Shown one piece after another: positions 47,244 to 58,744 of a stretch of DNA of 64,000 nt (positions within the stretch are counted from its first letter, which is position 1; each line of letters opens with the position of its first letter). The stretch covers positions 186,001 to 250,000 of the forward strand of contig JBBELK010000309.1 in assembly GCA_037783545.1 (NCBI GenBank), written 5' to 3'. The position numbers were made by a program, and so were the translations under genes. The notes beneath the pieces were generated by a model. The model did no database searches. It was not told the origin of the DNA and was given only the letters and a program-made list of their open reading frames with translations. This DNA comes from Henricia sp. BOLD:AAB3569 (lineage: Eukaryota; Echinodermata; Asteroidea; Spinulosida; Echinasteridae).

Positions 47244-47300
47244 TGTTGCCACACGCCCCGGCGGTGCCACACGCCCCGGCGGTGCCACACGCCCCGGTTC
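47244..47300. repeat. 18-bp minisatellite, about 3 units
   Basis: GCCACACGCCCCGGCGGT is repeated nearly three times immediately before SINE copy 2. Confidence 0.8.
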
Positions 47301-47315
47301 GACAAGTAACATTTG

Positions 47316-48500
47316 TGGGGTGTTATGGCCGAGTGGTCTAGTGGGTCGAACTTAAGTTCCTGTGCTAGTACTAGAATGTAGGTTCGATTCCGGGCCGCGA
47401 TGGGTTGTGGCACCTTAGCCCTAAAGTTAGGGCTGTAAATTGCTCGCTTTTCAAATCTGACTTATTACAGTCGCAAATCACAGCCCTAATTGAGGGATGT
47501 ACGACAATACCAAGTCTGAAACTGCTCAAATCTGACAAAGTTCTACTAGAAATATCGTCCGAAGCACATCAGACCGAGCACTTTCACATACACCATTGTA
47601 ATCCTGAGAGTCTAGTGTTTCATAAAATAACAGTAACGCTTACGGAATCGTCAATTTGGCCATCTACGATGTCTGGAAACATTGGACAAAATTCGGACAA
47701 CGTTAAACCTGCATCCCTATGAGCGACGCCATCTTAGCTGATATGCTGGTGGCGCTTCTCGGTCAAGGAGCCCGGCTGTGCAATATGCATAATTCATATT
47801 GACGTCCGTGTGTTTATCCCAGCTGGCAATACGTCACTCGCACAGTTCGATAACTAGTAGACTGGTTCCCGTCTACATATTCCACACAGGAGAATATAAT
47901 ATATATTTTCGCAATAAGCGAACCAATCTATAGGGATCGGGAACCAATCTAGATAACTAGCTGCACTGCGCGCGTGACGTACTTGCCAGCTGGGATAAAC
48001 ACGCGCGACGTCAATATGGATTATGCATATTGCACAGTTAGCCGGGCTCCTGTACGTCTCATGATCGAGAAACGGCAGCATATCAGCTAAGATGGCGTCG
48101 CTCATAGGGATGCAGGTTTAACGTTGTCCGAATTTTGTCCAATGTTTCCAGACATCGTAGATGGCCAAATTGACGATTCCGTAAGCGTTACTGTTATTTT
48201 ATGAAACACTAGACTCTCAGGATTACAATGATGTATGTGAAAGTGCTCGGTCTGATGTGCTTCGGACGATATTTCTAGTAGAACTTTGTCAGATTTGAGC
48301 AGTTTCAGACTTGGTATTGTCGTACATCCCTCAATTAGGGCTGTGATTTGCGACTGTAATAAGTCAGATTTGAAAAGCGAGCAATTTACAGCCCTAACTT
48401 TAGGGCTAGTGGCACCTGTGCCCTTGAGCAAGGCACTCAACCACACTTGCTCCCATTCCTGTAATTGGCGGTCTCTCCGCTGTTGGATGTGGTAAATAAA
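47316..48500 (+). mobile_element. tRNA-derived SINE, copy 2, interrupted
   Basis: The head TGTTATGGCCGAGTGGTCTA and B box GTAGGTTCGATTCCGGG precede the insertion at 47416. The SINE resumes after 48417 with CTGTGCCCTTGAGCAAGGCA and ends in TGGTAAATAAATAAA near 48500. Joining the two parts restores the order of copy 1 (19205-19420). Confidence 0.85.
47416..48408. mobile_element. Mutator-like foldback transposon with near-identical long arms
   Basis: A 9-bp duplication, GTGGCACCT, at 47407-47415 and 48409-48417. Ends TAGCCCTAAAGTTAGGGCTG and its inverse. At least 330 bp of the arms match almost perfectly, so the same peptide-coding frame appears on opposite strands (47405-47722 and 48102-48446). 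Weaker symmetry continues to the centre. A 9-bp duplication with long inverted arms fits Mutator-like foldback elements. No transposase is encoded. Confidence 0.85.
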
Positions 48501-48514
48501 TAAAATGTTATATT

Positions 48515-50097
48515 AAATTGTGCACCACTCTATATTCACGATTTTGATGTCAGGTCTGTTTTTAAGCATTTGAATAGCCGAAAGGCTGCTGGACCGGATG
48601 GTATTTTGCCTTGTTTGTTGAAACTGTGTGCCGACCAACTTGCCAGTGTTTTTTCAGATATTTTTAATATATCCCTTGTTCAGTGCAAAGTACCAACATG
48701 TTTTTAAAAATCTACCATTATACCAGTACCAAAGGAAGCAAAAGTATTATGTTTAAATGACTTCAGACCAATCGCCCTGACAAGTGTTGTGATGAAGTCA
48801 TTTGAGCGATTGGTCTTGCGTTTTTAAAAAACTTTGATAGATCCATTGCTTGATGTGTATTAATTTGCCTACCGGGAGAAACATTCTGTTGAAGATGCTG
48901 TACATGTATCTCTTGGTGTTTTCCATGCGCTACAGCATCTTGAACAGCCTAACACATATGTCAGAATTCTTTTTGTTGATTATAGCTCTGAGTTTAACAC
49001 TATTGTTCCAACTAGGCTGTTTGACAAATTATTAAAAATTGGCTTCCCAGAGTCTATCTGTCGGTGGGTTTTGACTTTTTGTTAGACCGCCCTCAGGTGG
49101 TGAGGATTGGTGATTGTATCTCTGCCTCCATCTCATTGTCAATTGGTACACCTAAGGGTTGTGTCATTTCTCCAGCCCGGTATTCATTATTTACGCATGA
49201 CTGCACAACTAGTTATGACAGCGTTAAGGTTATTATGTTTGCCGACGATACAACAGTTGTGGGATTGATCACAAATTCTGATGAAACACAGTACCGTGAC
49301 CAAGTTAGCAAACTGGAGAAGTGGTGTGAGGAAAACAATCTGGACCTTAATGTTGATAAAACTAAGGAAATGGTGGTGGACTTCAGGAAAAAGTGATCAA
49401 CAATCAAGCTGTTGATTATGTTGAACAATTTAAATTTGTAGGCACCGTTATCTCTCACGATCTGAAATGGGTGGAGAATATGAATTGTATTATGAAGAAA
49501 GCCCAACAGAGACTCTATTTTGTGAGACGTCTTAAAGTGTTTGGTGTGAGTAAGCAGACTATGGTGAACTTCTATAAAGCAGTGATTGAGAGTGTGTTAA
49601 CTTTTTCTATCACTGTATGGTTTGGCAGTGCCTCTGCAAAGGATAAAGCCAGACTTAATCATGTGGTCAGAACCGCATCTAGAATTATAAATACAGATTT
49701 GCCTTCACTTGAGAGCGTGTATGAGAAGTGCTTGATTCGACGCGCCAAGCTCATTGCAAAAGATTCAACACATCCAGCCAATGATCTTTTTACATTGCTC
49801 CCGTTAGGTCGTCGCTATCGCGCTCTGAAAACAAAAACAACTCGTTTCACAAATAGTTCTTACCCGCAAGCGGTTAGAGTTTTATCAAAGCTGTAATTGT
49901 AGCAACTAATTGTTTTATTGCCAAGGTCGGTAATTTTAGGAATTTTTTTTACTTGTATCATTATTGACTACATATATTGTTAAATTTTTGTATTGTGACT
50001 GTATTGGTGGTGGTTGTATTGGTGGTATTTTTGTGTAAGCTGACGCAAGGAAAATTCCGATGTTCATTTTTATGTGAACAAATGGCAATAAATTCTG
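48515..50097 (+). mobile_element. Rex/CR1-like LINE, 5' truncated and frameshifted
   Basis: Plus strand: SRKAAGPDGI near 48580, [59 protein letters not shown], then FADDTTVVGLI (RT core) and NLDLNVDKTKEMVVDFRKK. A one-base break near 49393 leads to FVGTVISHDLKWVENM, KKAQQRLYFVRRLKVFG and, at the end, HPANDLFTLLPLGRRYRAL. Several stops occur before 49064. The endonuclease is missing. The 3' end AACAAATGGCAATAAATTCT lies near 50090. It is a dead copy with the order of a Rex1/CR1-group LINE. Confidence 0.85.
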
Positions 50098-50374
50098 AAT
50101 AGGCCGTATTCCTGAACGCGTGAGGGCGCTGTCAAGTGATCTGCGCCCAACGCGCGTTATGTTCGAACACAAAACGCGCTACGCGCGCACGCCTTCCAGA
50201 CGTTTATTTTGAATGGAAATCTGTGCGCGCGCCACGGGCCTGCGCGCTCCGCGTACGCGACTTTTTCCCACGTACGTATATGCACGTACCCCCACTTTTC
50301 TACTGTCGTCTATGGACATTTTCCCCCAAATCACCTTGTTCGAGCGCCCTCACGCGTTCAGGAATACGGTCTAT
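50098..50374. mobile_element. MITE with CCGTATTCCTGAACGCGTGA ends
   Basis: Left AATAGGCCGTATTCCTGAAC and, inverted at the right, AATAGACCGTATTCCTGAAC; both continue GCGTGAGGGCGCT. The interior is very GC-rich and full of GCGC. It sits between the LINE 3' end and the GALNT2 exon at 50423, only 48 bp beyond the exon's donor. Confidence 0.75.
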
Positions 50375-50422
50375 TGAACTGAATTGTATTTTACCATACA
50401 ACCTTATTTTGAAAACTCTTAC

Positions 50423-50506
50423 CTCAACTCAGGATAAACGTTGTCGAGGTACCAACTGAAAGGCTTGCATTTTAATGTTTCCCGCAGTTCTAGTCTCGAT
50501 TTTATA
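50423..50506 (-). CDS. GALNT2: GALNT2 exon: end of catalytic domain
   Basis: Acceptor TTTTTCATAG ends at 50507 and donor AG/GTAAGAG starts at 50422. The exon completes a split Ser codon and reads [20 protein letters not shown], then DNVYPEL, and gives AG to the next split Arg. It matches the vertebrate GALNT2 segment that closes the GT-A domain (SRLELR...CKPF.WYLENVYPELR). Its 84 bp were missed by ORF-size cut-offs but both phases fit the neighbours exactly. The exon is hemmed in by mobile DNA: a LINE tail 45 bp upstream and a MITE 48 bp downstream. Confidence 0.93.
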
Positions 50507-50550
50507 CTATGAAAAATAAGAAACAAACATCAAATCTTAATTTGTATACA

Positions 50551-50750
50551 TGAATGAATGAATGAAATTGTCATTTGTAAAGCGCAATTTCCAGTGAAAA
50601 ACTGTTCAGATGCGCTGAAGAAAGTTACTCCATGAAGCTTGACCTGAACAATGTTGTTTTTAGTTCAGTGCGGAAATGCAGGAGTTTATTGGCATTTATA
50701 CAATCGATGTCACATGAGAGCAGCTGGTTCCACAACCTTGGAGCGACACA
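50551..50750 (-). mobile_element. LINE 3' tail fragment beside GALNT2 acceptor
   Basis: Matches 6961-7151 over about 189 bp without a visible difference. On the minus strand it ends in a CATT repeat (TGAATGAATGAATG on the plus strand), the microsatellite-like tail of the LINE, about 45 bp before the exon. Confidence 0.6.
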
Positions 50751-51525
50751 ATGTAGTACAATGACATTTGCAAATATCCTTTAAAAACAGTATCAGTATT
50801 TCTTCTGGATTAAACCCGGGGATTAAAGGAGGTGTACTTGACAAATAAACTACATGTTATAAAAACATTGTTATAAAACTAAAGCATTTCTAGTATCTCA
50901 TGCATGTAAAGTTTAGAAATAAAATCTGGCATAGGTAAAATTCAGAAGTAAAAAATCCCCATGAAAAATCCCCTACTTTTTTTGTAAAAGAAATTCAACT
51001 GCTATCCTTTATTTGCGATGCACAGGGTAAGTTAAAAAACATATATAATTTTTCCCTAATTTTCTATAGTTCTCCAAAACTGAAATAGATGTTACATGTA
51101 TTTCACTTTAACCCAGGATGTTTCTTGATGTTGTTTCCGAACCCATACAAATTATCTGTTCAAGTTTGGAGATGGAAAATTTAAAAACAAAAGGGGCACT
51201 TTTTCAGACTGACCCTGTATTTAAATGTACATGTGGCAAACCCGGCTGTATATAATTTTTAAACTGCAAAGATTGGGTGAAACAAAGACTGGACACCCCA
51301 CAAATCCGCATGCAGAGGCTTCATAACTGAATGAAGTTTGGCATAAACTTTGAAGACATTCTTTATCCCTTAATTGTGCAGAATTTGTGAAGTTAAACCA
51401 CAGCCATTGCATAACTGGAGTTTTCAAACTGTGAGATCACCATGAAACTTGGTGTGATAACAGTTTGTGGTCCAGAGTAATTGAGGCCAACATTGATTCT
51501 GCAGGTGCTCTATACCAGTACATGT

Positions 51526-51925
51526 CAGGCCCGTAACCAGCGAGTTTTGCGAGAGGGATCGAATAGTGCCATCAGGCACAAGTTTTGAAACAGTAAAATG
51601 CCGAAGAATGCATGGATAAGTAGATGACCCCTTTTCAGATATGATCACTGTGTGATATACAACAACATAATACAATAACAACTGGCTATATTGTGAGACG
51701 AAAAATTGAATTATTCAAATTATTGAATTTTTATTTTGTAGAGCGGAACTCCCTGTTCCGCGGGGGAGGGGGGAGGGAGGAGGGGGGGGGGAGGGAGGAG
51801 GGGGAGGGGGTTGGGGGGGAGGGAGAGGGAGGAGGGGGGGGGGGGGTGGGGGGGTGGGGGACGGGGAAGGGGGGGGGCAGGGGGGGGATCGTCCGATCCA
51901 CCAGATCCCCCTGGTTACGGGCCTG
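51526..51925. mobile_element. hAT-like MITE with CAGGCCCGTAACCAG ends and a G-rich core
   Basis: Perfect 15-bp inverted ends, CAGGCCCGTAACCAG. Within, 51757-51890 is almost pure G/GA on the plus strand, with many runs of four or more G. The flanking duplication is not clear. Confidence 0.65.
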
Positions 51926-53447
51926 CATATATACATGTGTACATATAAAAACTTGGCACAGAAAGAATTTGAAGTGAAACGGTGCTCTGAAAACCACAAA
52001 ATCAATCTACCAAATTATCTCCCTTATGTATTTTCTTGAGGCGGCGTGCATCAAAATACTGTATAATGCCTGAAACAAAAAGCTCAATGTGAATCCATCC
52101 TTAAGCAATTTGAAAAAAAAGGGACAAAACACTAAATTTCTTTGTTTTTCATGAAATAGGCCTTTTTAAAAAAACCAGCTGCTACATGTACATAATACCT
52201 GCATACGTGCATAAATACAGGGTTAAATTTTTGTTTTCTGTGTCACGTTCACACTGCACACAGAGTAATAATTTACAGGTGATGCTGGCTTTTTGCAGTG
52301 ACCAATTTTCTGACCCGCAACCGTGGGGATGAATTTTGACGGTTTCATTCTCATTACTGAGCCCTGTGAAATGCAACAGCTGAAACCAATATCTATCCAG
52401 GTAGCCCAAGCACAATCTCAGTCAAACTTATGACTAGCCAACCAAATCTGGAGAATGTGACAGTTCCTTCAAGCTGTGAAATCCATGGATGTTGGCATCC
52501 AATATGCAGCCTGGTTATTAGGTGCACTTGGGGGGTTGGGGTGCTGTGGGGTGATTGTACTTTCCTAAAGAATGACACTGCAGACGTAACCTCTGCAGTA
52601 CACAGACTGGGATTTGTGTACTACATGTACTCTAATTTGTGTATTTTAAATGTATACCAAGCTACAAAAGAAATGCAAATTTTGAGTTTAATCAAAATTT
52701 GAAAATTTATTTTGTAATTCATCATCAATTATTGTTTTCCTAATAAAAAAAACATCATCTTGAGCGCAATCATTGTATTTGGTAGTTTGAACCACTTCTA
52801 TCTTCCATTGAGTAAGGGTTTCAGGTCAAACGGTTGATTAATTTTGGGGACATTCAAATCCTGTATATATGGGCTTTATTAACCTACATGTACATGTATG
52901 CTCCTCCCACTCCCAGGCCTGAAAAAGGAATATTTCGGGTTTCATTGGTCATTAAAACTACAATGAGGTTCATTCAGACAGCAGGAGTTTTGACTCATCT
53001 GTGCATGTTTTGACTAGTATTTGGCCACTGGTCCACCATTATGTTCAAAGCCTTTGCCATTCATTTTGAAGGCACGTGACAGAAGTACTTTTTGACTGGT
53101 GAATCAAAGTCTGTCGTGGGGAAAATCTCCCATGGCAGCCAGGCGATAATTCTTCAAGATAGAGCCTGGAGATATTTATCTCCGGGAGCACCGGGGTGGA
53201 ATAGGGAGAGGTTAGTAACACTTCTCTGACGGCGTAGGGTATCAATAATGCAAAGCTTCATCCCTGTACTTAACATTTTTGTTTATAAAAACAAGATGGA
53301 TTTTCTAAACAGAGTATCTATGCTTAAAATATGTGCCTTCATAACTGATCCGATAAATTTAATGCGACTGATATTTCATGGTAAAAATGCACTTAAATTA
53401 ACTGATGGAGCATCATGGATGAGTTGGCTGATGTATCTTCTGCAAGT

Positions 53448-53660
53448 GGAGTGCCATGGCCGAGCAGTTCAGTGGCTTGTACTCAAAACAGTGGTTAATA
53501 TCCTAAGGTTGTGCCCTAGGGCAAGGCATTTTGCCATAAATTTATCTCCACCCAGGAGTAAATGGGTACCTGTGGGGGTAGTGAATGAGATGTGCATGAT
53601 AAGCCCATGAGCGCTTAACCGGCAGCCGAGGCTATACTACTCCCCAGGAAGCTGAGAAGG
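53448..53660 (+). mobile_element. tRNA-derived SINE, second family, copy 1
   Basis: GCCATGGCCGAGCAGTTCAG resembles an A box; then GCCCTAGGGCAAGGCATTTT, GCCATAAATTTATC, CACCCAGGAGTAAATGGGTA and CCTGTGGGGGTAGTGAATGA. The same order recurs on the minus strand at 55925-56099. Confidence 0.7.
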
Positions 53661-53793
53661 TTTAAGGAATGATATAATTGAACCCAATGACCAGGGATGA
53701 TGATAAATGTAAAATGTAAGACTCCTTACGTTTTTGTTTATTTTGTCAATGGTTCGGCTACAAATACACGAGTATCTTGAACAAAAAACTAAC

Positions 53794-53886
53794 CTTCCGT
53801 ATGGCACATTTCTGGCTGAAGGCACAGCGGCATAATAAAACTGTTTATATTCATCCATCCAAACTTCTGCAGCCCGTTTTGTATTC
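53794..53886 (-). CDS. GALNT2: GALNT2 exon: catalytic domain, conserved PSARNVPYG segment
   Basis: Acceptor TATCCTTTCAG ends at 53887; donor GGAAG/GTTAGT starts at 53793. The exon completes an Arg codon and reads [20 protein letters not shown], then [10 protein letters not shown], and leaves AG for the next Ser. AEVWMDEYK is conserved in all GALNTs; [12 protein letters not shown] is characteristic of GALNT2. Thirty codons. Confidence 0.95.
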
Positions 53887-56113
<2,227 letters not shown>

Positions 56114-56217
56114 CTAAATTTTCTCCGCCCCACACATCCATCATCATGTCATATTTTCCAGACTCATCAAACCATTTTTTTGAAATAGCAAATAAACCTC
56201 CTGCAATCATAGGTGTC
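56114..56217 (-). CDS. GALNT2: GALNT2 exon: Gal/GalNAc-transferase motif
   Basis: Acceptor CGATGTTCAG ends at 56218; donor TTAG/GTGAGT starts at 56113. It finishes an Arg codon and reads [20 protein letters not shown], then [18 protein letters not shown] and DxWGGENxE form the conserved Gal/GalNAc-T motif that contacts the acceptor and UDP-sugar. [11 protein letters not shown] is the GALNT2 version; GALNT1-type enzymes read differently. Confidence 0.96.
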
Positions 56218-58565
56218 CTGAACATCGAAAAAAGAAGAAAAATATCAACATCACCAAACTGTTTCTATATACACTGCACAAAGGAATTTGAAAGCATCAT
56301 ATTAGGCCCATTGTATCATTTGCATTGACCAAAACTTTTGACTAAAAACAATTCTGCAGAAAATTAATAAATGAAAGTATGAGCAATTCTTCTATCATAA
56401 GGAGTGTTTTCTACACCACCAACAAAAATCGGGCCCAGGGGAGTGAATTTGGACTTGCTCTTAAAGGCCACTACATGTACATGTGTAGCCTACATGTATC
56501 ATTTTCAATAACCCAACATGTTACTTTATGAGTTGACAAGAAAAACCCTACTCAAAGTGTTGATAGCAACGGTAACAAACATGACGTGTTTCTTACTTCT
56601 CAAGATGGTACTTTTGGAGGAAATTAACAAGGAAAGGTGGTTATTGAAAAAAATGTGTGTGCACGCACGTTTTTTACCATTCACTTAACACAAAAACTAT
56701 GCATGGATTTTTATGTTTTTCTGCAGCATTGGTACATTGATACATGTACATCCATGTGGCTGAAAATTCTGCAGACTAGTTTACCAACATTCTTCTTTGG
56801 ATATGTTAAGCCTTATTCCAGGAATCCATAAAAAGTTTTACCTTACAAATGATATATTGGCCTTTAAAGGCTTGTTTGGCCCTGGCATCTCTGGAATTTT
56901 CGAACCTTGAAACTCTTTACCTGAATTTGTAACACAACTAGTGCTGGGACCGTTTAAACGTTTAAACGACCCTAATGTAACAATCTGTTTAGAAAAATGC
57001 TAAACGGATATCCGAAACCAACTTGTGAAAAAACGATCCTCCCTTTTTCAAAGGTTTGCGCCGCCGGAAATGTTTAAAGTGTCAGTTTTATTCTGAAAGA
57101 ATCGGGCAGCATACCACTGTGATGAGCCCAACGCTCGGTAACCTTTGTGGTTTCAAGTCGACCATGCACAGTTGCGTTTGCGGGCGGAAGCCATTTTACT
57201 GTTTGTTTTCGGTTTCATCTTGCAAGTTCAATTTAAAGCAGGGCAGTAACCATTGTGGAGCCGACGATCATAGTTGTGCCTGTTGGAACTGTTATTGATT
57301 TTCTTTAGTTGCAACTTGACGTCAAAACAATTTAGTCTTGTGGCATTGCGCCTTGTAGCAGGGTAACCTTTGTGGAGTCGACGATCGTAAGTTCGTAAAA
57401 GTTCTGTAATCGGAACTTTTATTGAATTTCTTTGGTTTCAACAACTTGCAAGTTGACATCAAAGCAGGGCGGTAACCTTTGAGGAGCCGACGATCGTAGT
57501 TGTATTGGAGCTTTTATTGATTTTCCATGGTTGCAACTTGCAATTTGAAGTCAAAGCTATTCACCCGAGTCTTTGTGAATTGTTTTCACCATGAACTAGG
57601 CTACCTTTTGTATTTTCATTCAATCAATAAAAATGGGTTTGAGTGACTTATCTCGAAAGTATCCAATTACAGCTAAGTCTAGCTGAACTTTCGTGGCCTC
57701 CATCATGTATGCTCCAATTCAATGAAGTGCAGTGGTGCCTCGCGAACGCACATGATACCAGGTCAAAGAACTTTATATTGCGAGCGCGGTAAGAAGTATT
57801 ACTTTTTGTTATGTTTACTATTCGTTTAAACGTTTAAACGAACGTTAAATTGACGTTTAAACGTTTAGAAAAATAAACGGTAACTCCCAGCACTAAACAC
57901 AACCTTGCAGCAACCTCACAATTTGAGCTACAAATACATGTACATTACAATTGATATGAAATTGGCCTTGTGGCTGAACCAAAAGCGTTTTGTAACTTGA
58001 GCCAGTTTACATTTGTACTGTGGCTACATAAACAAGTCATGCATGGGCCAAGACATTTTGAAGGGATACTTCCTACAATCAAGATTGCTTTAAAAGGAAT
58101 ATTAATTTCTACCTTCAGTCTTCTTGAGTTATTTTCATTTTTAGACTTCTTCTTGTAGCCCCTTACCCAATGGCTTCATCAGGCTTGTTTGGGGAGAGCT
58201 TGCTATCAGTTGTTTCACATGTTTTATGTGAACCCACAAATGTCATTCTGGAAATGTTGTTTCAGAAATACAAGTACACATGTCCTACGCGTAATGCTTT
58301 TCACATCAACCGATGAATGTCCCATGTGTAACACCAATTTTGCTAATTTGATCTAACTATTAATGACCCTGTTCAAAAGAGATAAAATTTGCACTTTTCA
58401 AAATGTACATGTACCCGGTATGGTGCAGACTGGTTCAATCTTTGTAGAGATATAGTCATTTCAAGTCACTTGAAATATTGGAATTCTGGTTGACAATTAT
58501 TTTATGTTATTTTTAAACAACCCACTTGACAGAAGCAGCTTGTTGACAGCTCTGTGCCCACCTAC
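56218..58565 (-). other. GALNT2 intron (2.3 kb)
   Basis: GT-AG intron (donor GTAGGTGG at 58565, acceptor ending at 56218). Its main content is a hAT element (56939-57895). 57900-58560 and 56300-56930 show nothing recognised. Confidence 0.85.
56939..57895. mobile_element. Non-autonomous hAT element with internal repeats and GTTTAAAC termini
   Basis: Exact 8-bp duplication AACACAAC at 56931-56938 and 57896-57903. Ends TAGTGCTGGGA and its inverse. Near each end are runs of CGTTTAAACGTTTAAACG. Internally, GGAG.CGACGATC.TA recurs at about 57257, 57373 and 57483, each in a roughly 115-bp repeat with TTTTATTGA.TTT. No transposase. Confidence 0.85.
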
Positions 58566-58741
58566 CTAATAGGTGCTATGGGGTCGGATCGTCTATTACC
58601 CCTCTCTGTAGGCGTCATGTAATCCCACTTGAAGACTAAATTCCAGTCAAATCCGCCCTTCAAATCCGCAGATGCTGCGACGTACTGGAAATTGTCCATG
58701 TTTATGACATCAATGATTGGGCTCACCACTGCTTTATAATT
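58566..58741 (-). CDS. GALNT2: GALNT2 exon: catalytic domain, [14 protein letters not shown] segment
   Basis: Acceptor TTATTTTCAG ends at 58742; donor ATTAG/GTAGGTGG starts at 58565. Phase 0 at the start, 58 codons plus two bases: [20 protein letters not shown], then [20 protein letters not shown] and [30 protein letters not shown] is invariant in GALNTs and helps bind UDP-GalNAc. This is the most upstream exon in the window. Its polypyrimidine tract is the (ATT)n tail of an adjacent LINE. Confidence 0.96.
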
Positions 58742-58744
58742 CTG

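Larger units (their letters stand above)
19007..50422 (-). other. GALNT2 giant intron (31.4 kb) packed with nested transposons
   Basis: GT-AG intron from donor GAG TTG AG/GTAAGAG at 50422 to acceptor TTAATAG at 19007. It contains most of the mobile elements listed: SINEs, foldbacks, TTAA elements, hAT, DIRS, Tc1, Ty3, a Mutator-like foldback and LINEs. Stretches without a recognised element are 19440-20240, 22050-22540, 22800-23380, 30850-30990, 31570-31830, 43340-44070, 44850-45810 and 46600-47240. Another repeat family with CAACCCNGGG phrases, found at 27600-28180, recurs at 55630-55760. Confidence 0.85.
50507..53793 (-). other. GALNT2 intron (3.3 kb)
   Basis: GT-AG intron (donor GTTAGTTT at 53793, acceptor ending at 50507). 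It contains a LINE tail (50551-50750), a MITE with a G-rich core (51526-51925) and a SINE (53448-53660). 50800-51520 and 52000-53440 show no recognised element. Confidence 0.85.

Noticed and set aside
47405-48446. Two open frames on opposite strands encoding the same 100-residue peptide
   Set aside because: They are the two arms of the foldback transposon 47416-48408. Identity follows from the inverted repeat; no domain or start context supports a gene.
51715-52005. Pro-rich and Gly-rich open frames
   Set aside because: They are translations of the G-rich tract in three frames, without start context or conserved sequence.
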